This document shows positions 5,831-13,807 of a stretch of DNA of 13,856 nucleotides, piece after piece. Every line of letters begins with the position of its first letter. Within the stretch, counting starts at the first letter, position 1. A program made the translations under genes and the position numbers. Origin of the DNA: an uncultured Ruminococcus sp. (GTDB taxonomy: Bacteria > Bacillota > Clostridia > Oscillospirales > Ruminococcaceae); NCBI GenBank assembly GCA_905199285.1, contig CAJKFZ010000050.1, positions 1 through 13,856 of the forward strand, in the 5' to 3' direction. Below the pieces are notes generated by a model. The model had not been told where the DNA came from and made no database searches. It saw only the letters and a list, made by a program, of their open reading frames with translations.

Positions 5831-8044
5831 ATAAGAAAGCATATAATTAAAATCAGCAGGGCTTTTTCGCTTGTTGCTACTGCGGCTTTTATTGTAGCTT
5901 CGGTTTCCGGCTGCGGCAAAGGAAAAGAAGAGTCGCTGAAAAATGACGAATACGAATGGAGCAATGTCGCTATCGGCGGAGGAGGATATATTACAGGTAT
6001 TGTCTACAGTCCTGCGGAGGAAGGTCTTGCCTATATTCGGACAGATATCGGCGGAGCTTATCGTTTCGATAAGGAGAAAGACAGATGGATCGCTATAACC
6101 GATAATTTCGGAGCGGATGAATGGAATCTGATCGGAATCGAAAGCATTGCAGCAGATCCTGTTGAGCCGAATCGTGTTTACGCTGCCTGCGGAACTTATA
6201 TGGGCAGTGACGGAGCGCTTATTGCTTCGGATGACTACGGTGAAACATGGAAACGATTCGACCTGAACTTCGGCTGCGGAGGTAACAATTCCGGAAGAGG
6301 AACAGGCGAGCGGATAATGGTTGATCCGGTGAACAATAATAATGTATATTTTGGTTCTCGTGCAAACGGATTGTGGAAGTCGGAAGATTATGGTCAGAAC
6401 TGGAGCAGAATAGAATCGTTTCCTGTCAAGGGCGATTATAGTCAGGAAGGAAACAACATCGGAATAATGTGGATACATTTTGATCCCTCGAACAACGATA
6501 TCTATGCCGGAGCAGCAATGACGAACGGCGAATGTATTTATAAATCGTCTGATAACGGCGTTTCATGGGAAGCTCTTCCTGCATTGGATGCCGGAATGTA
6601 TCCCTTGCAGGCTGAAATTTCTTCTAACGGAACGATGTATATTGTCTGTTCGGATAACTGTGGACCGAATTTAAGTCCTACGGACGGAGCAGTTTATGCT
6701 CTTGATCTTAAAACACAGACCTACAGAGATATTACCCCTGCACTTGATGACGGAAGATACGGCGGATTCGGCGGAATCACACTCGATTACAGTGACGACG
6801 ATACCATTATCGTAACTTCACTTGGCTTCTGGGACGACAGAGGACATAATATATACCGCTCAACTAACGGAGGCGAAAGCTGGGACGCTCTTTATACAAA
6901 AACCGAAAAAAATTATGTTATGGACGTCTCTGAAGCGCAGTGGCTGCAATGGGGAAGAGAGGAGGCTTCCACAGGCTGGTGGACGTCGGCTCTGGCTATA
7001 GATCCGTTTAATTCGGACATTGTTAGCTATGGTACGGGAGCAACTCTGTATTCGACTGTGAATATGACCGATCTTGGAAGCGAAACTCCGGTTACGATAA
7101 AATTTGACGCTTACGGAATAGAGGAAACAGCGGTTTATGATATGGTTTCTCCTCCAACGGACGGAACATCTCCTCAGCTTTATTCGATTATGGGTGATTT
7201 GACCGGATTTTCACATCTTGATGTTGAAAAAGCTCCGGATGATAATCACTTCTTCAAAAACGGCGACGCAAAATCAGTCGACTGCGCATGGCAGAACGGA
7301 AATTACGCTGTTTACACTAGCGATAATGTGAGAAGTCAGCTCAATTATACTACCGACGGCGGCGAAAGCTGGAATGCTATAACAAGACTTCCTGCAAAAT
7401 CAAAGGGCGGAAGCGCAGTTATGTCGGCAGACGGAAGCACTATAGTCTGGAAGCCGGATAGTCTTACCGGAAAACCATATGTGACGCCTGATTTTGGTGA
7501 AACATGGTATGAATGTACCGGACTTTCATATGGCGCAAAGGTTATCGCAGACCGTGTGAATCCGAAGATGTTTTATGCGATATGCGAGGGTTCTTTTTAT
7601 GTTTCGACCAACGGAGGAACAAAATTTGAGAAGACCGATGCAATTCTCACTGATAATGCCGAAATAACGGCTGTGGGGGATAAAGAGGGACATATCTGGG
7701 CGGCGAATGGTTCGTATATAATGTATACGGAAAATGCCGGAGAAAGCTGGAACGTTCTGAAAAATATAAACGCAAAAGCTCTTGGTTTCGGTGCGCCGAA
7801 AGAAGAAGGCGGATATATGACTATTTACGTTATGGGAAATGATGATGTAAGCGGAAAAAATAATTCCAGCGGTGACGGAATTTATCGTTCGACCGATAAG
7901 GGGAAAAGCTGGCAGAGAATAAATGATGACCAGCACCTTTTCGGAAATCTCACATATTCCATTACGTGCGACAGTGAGATCTACGGAAGAGTTTACTTTG
8001 CTACAAACGGCAGAGGAATAGTTATGGGAGACATTAAAGATTAA
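5831..8044 (+). CDS. GH74 xyloglucanase, lipoprotein; start codon reads ATA
   Basis: Read from 5831, the 737-residue protein opens with basic residues, a hydrophobic stretch and a lipobox VSGC with lipidated C28. This predicts a surface-anchored lipoprotein. The GH74 seven-bladed beta-propeller pair follows: NVAIGGGGYITGIVYSP (45-61), RTDIGGAYR (70-78) with catalytic base D72, GRGTGERIMVDP, GLWKSEDYGQNW, and GDLTGF with the probable catalytic acid D456. At least nine Asp-box motifs of the S-x-D-x-G-x-x-W type are visible, a GH74 hallmark. The family cleaves the beta-1,4-glucan backbone of xyloglucan. No ATG, GTG or TTG exists in frame between the TAA at 5828-5830 and the ATG at 6200. Starting at 6200 would remove 123 residues, including the signal peptide and D72. 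The start is therefore a true ATA, a start-codon mutation, or a sequence error. No dockerin is present. The stop directly abuts the GH25 gene. Confidence 0.85.
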   Translation: MRKHIIKISRAFSLVATAAFIVASVSGCGKGKEESLKNDEYEWSNVAIGGGGYITGIVYSPAEEGLAYIRTDIGGAYRFDKEKDRWIAITDNFGADEWNLIGIESIAADPVEPNRVYAACGTYMGSDGALIASDDYGETWKRFDLNFGCGGNNSGRGTGERIMVDPVNNNNVYFGSRANGLWKSEDYGQNWSRIESFPVKGDYSQEGNNIGIMWIHFDPSNNDIYAGAAMTNGECIYKSSDNGVSWEALPALDAGMYPLQAEISSNGTMYIVCSDNCGPNLSPTDGAVYALDLKTQTYRDITPALDDGRYGGFGGITLDYSDDDTIIVTSLGFWDDRGHNIYRSTNGGESWDALYTKTEKNYVMDVSEAQWLQWGREEASTGWWTSALAIDPFNSDIVSYGTGATLYSTVNMTDLGSETPVTIKFDAYGIEETAVYDMVSPPTDGTSPQLYSIMGDLTGFSHLDVEKAPDDNHFFKNGDAKSVDCAWQNGNYAVYTSDNVRSQLNYTTDGGESWNAITRLPAKSKGGSAVMSADGSTIVWKPDSLTGKPYVTPDFGETWYECTGLSYGAKVIADRVNPKMFYAICEGSFYVSTNGGTKFEKTDAILTDNAEITAVGDKEGHIWAANGSYIMYTENAGESWNVLKNINAKALGFGAPKEEGGYMTIYVMGNDDVSGKNNSSGDGIYRSTDKGKSWQRINDDQHLFGNLTYSITCDSEIYGRVYFATNGRGIVMGDIKD

Positions 8045-8779
8045 ATGCATAAACTTAAAAGAATTGCCTGTATTTTAACAGGCGGAATTTTGACCGGAAT
8101 TGCCGGTATCGCTTCATGTTATTATTCATCGGCAATGGTGAACAGTGAAAAATATCCTGTTTTCGGAGTAGACGTATCAAATTATCAGGGAGACATAGAT
8201 TGGGATATTCTGGAAGAACAGGGTGTTCGGTTTGCTTTTATAAAGGCTACTGAGGGAAGCGGTCATGTTGATGAATCCATAAGGCAGAATCTTGAAAGAG
8301 CTTCTGAGACTGATATAAAGCTGTCGGCGTATCACTTTTTCAGTTTCGACAGTGCAGGAGAAACTCAGGCAGCGAATTTTATATCTGTTGTTCCGGCGGA
8401 TGAAATTGATATGCCTCCGGTAGTGGATATAGAATATTATGCTGATAAGCGGAAAAATAAGCCGTCAAAAGAGGCAGCGGAGAATATTCTTCGGCCTCTT
8501 CTTTCAGAGCTGGAAGAATATTACGGCGTAAAACCGATAATTTATACAACTCTTCCGGTCTACCACCGATATGTAAAAGAGAACTTCAGCGATTATCCGC
8601 TCTGGATAAGAAGCGTGAATTTCGAGCCTGATCTTATCGACTGGAAATTCTGGCAGTATTGCGACAGCGGTGAACTTGAAGGCTATAACGGCGACGAAAA
8701 ATGCATAGATTTCAATGTCTATAACGGTACGGAAGAGGAGTTTCTTGATGAATTTTCATCAGAGCAGGAGGAAGAATAA
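8045..8779 (+). CDS. GH25 muramidase (lysozyme), probable lipoprotein
   Basis: This 244-residue protein is a compact GH25 N-acetylmuramidase, which cuts the MurNAc-GlcNAc bond of peptidoglycan. The fold's landmarks are GVDVSNYQGDIDW (41-53) with D43, FIKATEG (65-71), AYHFF (95-99) and PPVVDIEY (124-131), where D128 and E130 form the catalytic DxE pair. WQYCDSG and IDFNVYNG lie near the C-terminus. The N-terminal hydrophobic segment (8-24) ends in IASC, so C25 may be lipidated; the alternative is an N-terminal membrane anchor. The ATG follows the GH74 stop with no gap, and a weak GGGAG at 8026-8030 is 14 bases away, so translation is probably coupled to GH74. No cell-wall binding repeats are present. 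A role in wall remodelling at the surface, or against other bacteria, cannot be told apart here. Confidence 0.9.
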   Translation: MHKLKRIACILTGGILTGIAGIASCYYSSAMVNSEKYPVFGVDVSNYQGDIDWDILEEQGVRFAFIKATEGSGHVDESIRQNLERASETDIKLSAYHFFSFDSAGETQAANFISVVPADEIDMPPVVDIEYYADKRKNKPSKEAAENILRPLLSELEEYYGVKPIIYTTLPVYHRYVKENFSDYPLWIRSVNFEPDLIDWKFWQYCDSGELEGYNGDEKCIDFNVYNGTEEEFLDEFSSEQEEE

Positions 8780-9720
8780 TGCAGCCATTGTTATTAAAAC
8801 CGCCGATAAAAGATTATATCTGGGGCGGAACAAAATTAAGAGAACAATTCGGCAAGGAGAGCAATCTTGAAAGGCTCGCTGAAAGCTGGGAGCTGTCCTG
8901 TCATAAAGACGGCAGAAGTGTTATAGCCGGCGGAGAATTTGACGGAATGACTCTTGAGGATTTCTTGAAAAAACATCCCGAAGCGATAAGAAAAAACTGT
9001 AAGGAATATACGGATTTCCCGATACTTATAAAGCTTATCGACGCAAGGGAGAATCTTTCGGTTCAGGTTCATCCGGGTAACGATTATGCCCGTAAATTCG
9101 AGGGAGATAACGGTAAGACGGAGATGTGGTATATCGTTGACTGCGATGAGGATTCAGAGCTTATTTACGGTTTTAAAGAGAATATTTCCAAAGAAGAATT
9201 CAAAACAGCTATCAAGGAAAATACTCTTCTTGAAAAAGTGAACCGTGTTAAGGTTCATAAGGGGGATGTATTTTTCATTGAACCGGGCACGCTTCACGCT
9301 ATCGGAAAGGGAATTCTTATTGCCGAAATTCAGCAGAGCTCAAACGTAACATACCGTGTTTACGATTACGGACGTGTCGGCGCTGACGGAAAACCAAGAG
9401 ATCTACACATTGAAAAAGCTCTCGATGTGACCAAGTTTGAACCGCCGTCAGTAAAGTACGGTCAGCCGAAAAAAATTGAATTGCCTGATGCAGAATGCTT
9501 TGATCTTTGCGGCTGTGAGTATTTCAGAGCGGCAAGATACGACGTTTTTACTCGTTTTTCAATAGGCTGTCCGGATGCGTTCTGTCATATTCTGGTTATT
9601 GACGGCGAAGCTGAAATCTCCGGAATATCTGTAAAAAAAGGCTCAAGCGTATTTGTTCCAGCAGGAACGGATGCGATTAATATAAAAGGCAAATGCAGTA
9701 TAATTTTAACAACAATTTAA
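8779..9720 (+). CDS. manA: Mannose-6-phosphate isomerase, class I
   Basis: The 313-residue enzyme interconverts mannose-6-phosphate and fructose-6-phosphate. The cupin metal ligands are visible: H98 with Q96 in VQVHPGND, E115 in KTEMWY and H173 in EPGTLHAIG. YRVYDYGR (192-199) carries the active-site arginine. Length and motifs match the short Firmicutes ManA type. Its ATG shares one base with the GH25 stop (TAATG), and AGGAGG at 8766-8771 lies seven bases upstream, so both strong initiation and coupling are expected. Following glycoside hydrolase genes and preceding a glucokinase, it probably feeds released or imported hexoses into glycolysis or supplies mannose-6-phosphate for glycan synthesis. 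Xyloglucan itself contains no mannose in its main chain, so the link to GH74 is by operon position only. Confidence 0.95.
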   Translation: MQPLLLKPPIKDYIWGGTKLREQFGKESNLERLAESWELSCHKDGRSVIAGGEFDGMTLEDFLKKHPEAIRKNCKEYTDFPILIKLIDARENLSVQVHPGNDYARKFEGDNGKTEMWYIVDCDEDSELIYGFKENISKEEFKTAIKENTLLEKVNRVKVHKGDVFFIEPGTLHAIGKGILIAEIQQSSNVTYRVYDYGRVGADGKPRDLHIEKALDVTKFEPPSVKYGQPKKIELPDAECFDLCGCEYFRAARYDVFTRFSIGCPDAFCHILVIDGEAEISGISVKKGSSVFVPAGTDAINIKGKCSIILTTI

Positions 9721-9733
9721 GGAGGATTTTAAA

Positions 9734-10690
9734 ATGAAATACTATGTTGGAATTGATCTTGGAGGTACAAACATTGTAGCCGGAGTTGTTGACGAAGAGT
9801 ACAACATCATCGCAAAGGCAAGCACAAAAACAAATTGTCCACGTCCTGAAAAGGAAATTGCCGATGATATGGCAAAAATGGCTTTACAGGCAGTGAAGAA
9901 CGCTAATCTTGATATCAGCGATATCGAGTGGATCGGAATTGGAACTCCGGGAATCGCAAACAGCACTACAGGTATCATTGAAAGAGCAAATAATCTCGGT
10001 TTTGAAAATACACCTATGGTGAAGTATATCAGCGAATCTATCGACAAGCCTGTTTTCATTGAAAACGATGCTAATGCCGCAGCTTACGGCGAATACGTTG
10101 CAGGAGCTGCTAAGGGAGCTAAAAATGCAGTCTGCATTACTCTCGGAACAGGAGTCGGCGGCGGAATCATCGTTGATGGAAAGATTTATGCCGGTTCTAA
10201 TTTTGCAGGAGCAGAGATAGGTCATACTGTTATCGAGGTGGACGGAGCACAGTGTTCATGCGGAAGAAAAGGATGTTTTGAGGCTTATTCCTCTGCAACA
10301 GGACTTATCAGAATGTCTAAGGAAGCAATGGCTCAGTTCCCTGAAAGCATCATGAATAAAATGGCAGAGGAAAAGGGCAAGGTTACAGCAAGAACTTCAT
10401 TCGACGCTATGAGAGCAGGGGACAAGCCTGCTAAGGATGTTGTTGACAAATACATAAAGTATCTTGCTGCCGGAATTACAAATACTATCAACATCTTCCA
10501 GCCCGATGTTCTCTGCATAGGCGGAGGAGTTTGCAACGAGGGAGATCCGCTTCTTCTCCCGGTAAAGGCTCTTGTTGAAAAGGAGGACTTTGCAAGCAAT
10601 TCCACAAAGCGTACAGAGATTGTTATCGCTAAGCTTGGAAACGACGCAGGAATCATTGGAGCTGCTTTCCTCGGAAGAGCAAATCAGTAA
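9734..10690 (+). CDS. glcK: ROK-family glucokinase
   Basis: The 318-residue protein is a cytoplasmic ROK kinase, most likely glucokinase (glucose + ATP to glucose-6-phosphate). DLGGTN at 8-13 is the phosphate-binding motif. ENDANAAAYGE (110-120) contains the catalytic base D112. LGTGVGGG follows at 137-144. The ROK zinc site is complete: H164 (EIGH) with C174, C176 and C181 in CSCGRKGC. FEAYSSATG after it is typical of Firmicutes glucokinases rather than of ROK repressors, and no DNA-binding domain precedes the kinase. AGGAGG spans the manA stop (9719-9725 region), eight bases before the ATG. Preferred synonymous codons (many GGA, GCA, CTT, AAG) hint at higher expression than the neighbours. 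It is the last gene of the GH74-GH25-manA run, with a terminator directly after. Confidence 0.94.
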   Translation: MKYYVGIDLGGTNIVAGVVDEEYNIIAKASTKTNCPRPEKEIADDMAKMALQAVKNANLDISDIEWIGIGTPGIANSTTGIIERANNLGFENTPMVKYISESIDKPVFIENDANAAAYGEYVAGAAKGAKNAVCITLGTGVGGGIIVDGKIYAGSNFAGAEIGHTVIEVDGAQCSCGRKGCFEAYSSATGLIRMSKEAMAQFPESIMNKMAEEKGKVTARTSFDAMRAGDKPAKDVVDKYIKYLAAGITNTINIFQPDVLCIGGGVCNEGDPLLLPVKALVEKEDFASNSTKRTEIVIAKLGNDAGIIGAAFLGRANQ

Positions 10691-10718
10691 GCGAGCAAAC
10701 GCAATTTCACCTATATTC

Positions 10719-10775
10719 ATCAGCTATATTGCACATTCCAGTACGGAAATTTTTGTGCATATAGCTGATTTTTTT
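10719..10775 (+). terminator. Rho-independent terminator after glucokinase
   Basis: The left arm at 10719-10734 pairs with the right arm at 10755-10769 through 15 base pairs with one bulged T. A run of at least six T follows (10770-10775). Inside the 20-base loop, TTCC and GGAA can form a small second stem. The hairpin starts 29 bases after the glucokinase stop. It should end the GH74 transcript and isolate the sigma factor unit downstream. Confidence 0.88.
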
Positions 10776-10830
10776 CTTCTCTTGCAGCAATTTCCACTTT
10801 TCATGACACTTTATTTATGAATCGATTCAA

Positions 10831-10838
10831 AAGGAGGG
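10831..10838 (+). promoter_or_regulatory. Ribosome binding site fixing the sigma factor start
   Basis: AAGGAGGG is an excellent Shine-Dalgarno sequence. It lies seven bases before the ATG at 10846 and only four before the TTG at 10843, so the ATG is the better start. The 10776-10830 stretch upstream is AT-rich and shows no convincing -35/-10 pair of the housekeeping type. Confidence 0.8.
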
Positions 10839-10845
10839 ATTTTTG

Positions 10846-11352
10846 ATGGATGATTTCTCCGCTGATGTAAAACTTGCGCAGGAAGGCAGCAGCGAAGCTT
10901 TTTCAAGGTTATACACCTTGGTTTATAAAGATATGTACCATATTGCTCTTTATAGTTTAAGAAATGCTCACGATGCCTGTGATGTGGTAAGTGAAACAGT
11001 TCTGGACGCATTCTGTTCCATAAAAAAGCTGCGTGATCCGAATTGCTTTAAAAGCTGGATAATGCGGATTCTTTCGGCAAAAATCAAAAGAATGCAGAGT
11101 GGGTATTTCAAGGAAATGGACGAACTGAAGGACGACAGCGGTATTAGCAATTTCGATTTTGATTCTGTTGATTTAAGGGAATCGATTGAAAGACTCGACA
11201 GCGTTTCAAGACTTATACTTTCTCTATCGGTGCTTGAAGGGTATTCAAGTGCAGAAATATCAAAAATATGCGATATAAAGGCAAGTACGGTACGATCAAG
11301 ATTATCAAGGATAAAAAATGCGTTAAGAATTGAGCTTACTCCGGAAATTTAA
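10846..11352 (+). CDS. ECF-type RNA polymerase sigma factor
   Basis: The 168-residue protein has the minimal two-domain layout of extracytoplasmic-function sigma factors. Sigma region 2 covers about residues 8-85, with AFSRLYTLVYKDMYHIAL and the DVVSETVLDAF helix that corresponds to the core-binding and -10-recognition part. Sigma region 4 covers about 112-162, with SRLILSLSVLEGYSSAEISKIC as the first helices and IKASTVRSRLSRIKNALR as the DNA-recognition helix-turn-helix. The two are joined by a short acidic linker (DELKDDSG). It is followed after 16 bases by a membrane-anchored beta-propeller protein, the usual position for a cognate anti-sigma factor. Autoregulation is likely by analogy with other ECF loci, but the recognition motif cannot be read from one promoter. 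The group within the ECF classification is not assigned. Confidence 0.9.
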   Translation: MDDFSADVKLAQEGSSEAFSRLYTLVYKDMYHIALYSLRNAHDACDVVSETVLDAFCSIKKLRDPNCFKSWIMRILSAKIKRMQSGYFKEMDELKDDSGISNFDFDSVDLRESIERLDSVSRLILSLSVLEGYSSAEISKICDIKASTVRSRLSRIKNALRIELTPEI

Positions 11353-11368
11353 GAGAGGGAGAATCTAT

Positions 11369-13771
11369 ATGAACGACAACGAAAAAAAATTAAGGGAACT
11401 GCTCACAGAAGAGCCTGTTCCACAAGAGCTTGAACCGGAAAATATCAAGAAAATGCTGGATGAAAAAGCTCCGGCGAGAAAAAGAAATAAAATAAAGCGC
11501 AGCATGGCTTTAAGGATTACTGCCGGAGCGGCTGCGTGTGCAGTTGTAGGAACAACGGCTGTGCATTTTGCAGGACAAAGAAATGTTATAAATAATAACA
11601 AATCACTTATAAACAGCGAGTATGAAAAAGTGACTAATTCCGTTAAGGACGTTGCGGACGGCGAAAAATATGAACTGAACACTCAAGCTCCTTACATGAG
11701 CGGAGCATCCGATTACAGCGAAGTCTATAAACTTTTCAAGGAATCCACAAAGGAATATTCAGGTCTGGATCGTGGATTTGGTTATATGGAAGAAACTGCG
11801 GATGCTGTAAACGGCGATGCCGAATTTTATGATGAAGCAGAATCAGTAGATAATAGTATGAAAGCTGAAACACCAACAGAAGCTCAGGATGGTGCAGCTC
11901 CGACCGACGCTCCTGTTTTTTCCGAAAATGAAGATGACGATGATTATTCCGAAACCTATAATCAGGAAGAGGGAGTTCTTGAAGCAGATATCGTTAAAAC
12001 CGACGGAAAGTGTATCTATTATATCTATAACAATTATAACTACGGAAATTATAACGACGACGGTATTTATGAAAATTATTCGAGAGAGATTCCGCTTATG
12101 AATGTCGCCGCAGTTGATAATGGAACGTTTACTTCTTCGGAAAAAATTGATCTCCGAGTTGACGCAGACAGCTATTTCGGCGGCGATTTTGACGCATCGT
12201 ACTGCTATGTTCAGGATATGTATGTCTATAACGATATGCTTCTTGTCGTTGGAAGTATATCTGCTGAAAAGTGGGTATATTTCGATGAAAACGGCAAAAG
12301 AATTGATGACGGAGATATGGACAGCGATTATTTTCAGGACTATCTTAATAAGGAAGCCGTTTTCGTTTCAGTTTACACAACGGGAGAATCTCCGCAGCTT
12401 CTCGACACATATTATCAGGAAGGCAGCTATGAAGATGTGAGAATTTCTCCGGACGGATATATGTATCTTATTTCGGACTATTTTACTCAAAGTACCAATG
12501 TTGTTGAAAATGAAAACGAGCTTGAAAATTACGTTCCAACTTGCGGAATAAACGATAAGGCTTCGTATATTCCGGCAGAGGCCATCCTTCTTCCAACGGA
12601 ATCGGAAAGTAAAAGTGACAGATTAAATTATACCGTTATCGGAAGTCTTGACCTTAACGTTTCGGGCGAGATAACGGCAGTAGATTCAAAGGCTCTCGCA
12701 GGTTATACGGGACAGGTTTACTGCTCGCAGAATAATCTTTACACAAACACTTATTCTCCGTTTGAAAGAAATGATGAAGAGAGTCTAAAGACTGAAAAGA
12801 CCAATATAACAAGAATTGAGATCAACGCCGGAACGATAACTCCTGCCGCATCCGGAACTATCGAGGGAACTGTTAAGGACCAGTTCTCAATGAGTGAATA
12901 CAACGGCTATTTCAGAGTAGCTGCACATAGACAGTATTATGATTACGAATTTGTACCATATGATGATTATGAAATCAACGAAGACGGGGATGATATTGAT
13001 TCTTGGGGAGATGTTCTTTACGGAGAATGGAAAGATGATGAATACGGCAGGTATTATTTTAATACGTCTAAAATCGACAACTGCGTTTACGTTCTCGATC
13101 TTGACATGAATATTGTAGGCGAATCGGAAGCTTTCGGTCAGGGTGAGAGCATAAAATCCGCAAGTTTCAGCGGTGATATCTCGTACGTTGTAACATACGA
13201 GCAGACCGATCCTCTTTTTGCAATAGATCTCAGCGAGCCGACAGCTCCGGCAATAATGGACGAATTCAAGATCCTTGGTTACAGCACATATATGCAGCAA
13301 TGGAACGACGGACAGCTTCTCGGATTCGGCATTGCAGCCGATGCAGACGGCATTGAACGTGGAATAAAGCTTACAATGTTTGATAATTCTGATCCGTATA
13401 ATTTACAGGCTATCGACACATTTGAGCTTATCAGGGGTGAAGACCAGTATATCGGCTCAGATGCAGTGTGGGAGAGAAAGGCGCTGTTTATTGCTCCAGA
13501 GAAAAATCTTATCGGATTCCCGTTATACCGATATGATTATAACGAAGACTGGGATACATCCGGACAATTTGTTTATATGTTTTTCTCGTTTGAGGACGGC
13601 AAATTTGTATATCAGGGAGAATTTGCAAACGATATCGTTGATTATGTTAGCACAAACAACTTCACAAGAGCTGTCTATATCGGGGATTACGTTTATATCA
13701 TCTCCGGCAGTAATTTTATAGCTGCAGATATAAATACTATGGAAAAAACAGATGAAGTTTTCTTTGATTAA
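11369..13771 (+). CDS. Membrane-anchored extracellular beta-propeller protein (Beta_propel type), putative anti-sigma factor/sensor
   Basis: The ATG at 11369 is chosen because the purine-rich AGAGAGGGAG lies about seven bases before it; an in-frame TTG at 11330 would overlap the sigma gene. The 800-residue protein starts with a charged cytoplasmic segment (1-46) reading EEPVPQELEPENIKKML, then one membrane helix at about 47-68 after basic KRNKIKR. An acidic, low-complexity linker (about 70-200, with EDDDDYSE) follows. EGVLEADIVKTDGK (201-214) is the recognised opening of the secreted C-terminal beta-propeller domain family PF09826, which fills the rest. The topology gives N-terminus in, propeller out. 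No zinc-binding HxxxCxxC anti-sigma motif is seen, so an anti-sigma role rests on pairing with the sigma gene and on topology. The propeller ligand is unknown; a polysaccharide, peptide or metal is possible. A terminator follows the stop. Confidence 0.87.
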   Translation: MNDNEKKLRELLTEEPVPQELEPENIKKMLDEKAPARKRNKIKRSMALRITAGAAACAVVGTTAVHFAGQRNVINNNKSLINSEYEKVTNSVKDVADGEKYELNTQAPYMSGASDYSEVYKLFKESTKEYSGLDRGFGYMEETADAVNGDAEFYDEAESVDNSMKAETPTEAQDGAAPTDAPVFSENEDDDDYSETYNQEEGVLEADIVKTDGKCIYYIYNNYNYGNYNDDGIYENYSREIPLMNVAAVDNGTFTSSEKIDLRVDADSYFGGDFDASYCYVQDMYVYNDMLLVVGSISAEKWVYFDENGKRIDDGDMDSDYFQDYLNKEAVFVSVYTTGESPQLLDTYYQEGSYEDVRISPDGYMYLISDYFTQSTNVVENENELENYVPTCGINDKASYIPAEAILLPTESESKSDRLNYTVIGSLDLNVSGEITAVDSKALAGYTGQVYCSQNNLYTNTYSPFERNDEESLKTEKTNITRIEINAGTITPAASGTIEGTVKDQFSMSEYNGYFRVAAHRQYYDYEFVPYDDYEINEDGDDIDSWGDVLYGEWKDDEYGRYYFNTSKIDNCVYVLDLDMNIVGESEAFGQGESIKSASFSGDISYVVTYEQTDPLFAIDLSEPTAPAIMDEFKILGYSTYMQQWNDGQLLGFGIAADADGIERGIKLTMFDNSDPYNLQAIDTFELIRGEDQYIGSDAVWERKALFIAPEKNLIGFPLYRYDYNEDWDTSGQFVYMFFSFEDGKFVYQGEFANDIVDYVSTNNFTRAVYIGDYVYIISGSNFIAADINTMEKTDEVFFD

Positions 13772-13779
13772 AATGAAGA

Positions 13780-13807
13780 AAGGAACTGCTTTATGCAGTT
13801 CCTTTTT
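13780..13807 (+). terminator. Rho-independent terminator after the beta-propeller gene
   Basis: AAGGAACTGC at 13780-13789 pairs perfectly with GCAGTTCCTT at 13795-13804 around a five-base loop, and the T-tract runs to 13807. It begins nine bases after the stop codon and closes the sigma/beta-propeller unit. Confidence 0.93.

Noticed and set aside
5792..6478. 228-residue reading frame on the minus strand
   Set aside because: It lies antisense to the GH74 N-terminal region, which has clear family motifs. Its translation shows no recognisable domain, so it is a shadow.
6200..8044. GH74 protein starting at the first in-frame ATG (6200)
   Set aside because: This start lacks the signal peptide and the conserved first blade with catalytic base D72, all of which are encoded in frame upstream behind a good promoter and ribosome binding site.
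10776..10830. Promoter for the sigma factor unit
   Set aside because: I looked for housekeeping boxes and for an ECF-type GAAC motif. The nearest candidates (TTGCAG at 10782) have a wrong spacing, so no promoter is called although one must lie here or upstream.
11330..11368. TTG start extending the beta-propeller protein 13 residues upstream into the sigma gene
   Set aside because: The ATG at 11369 has a well-placed purine-rich ribosome binding site, and the extension adds basic residues with no family support.
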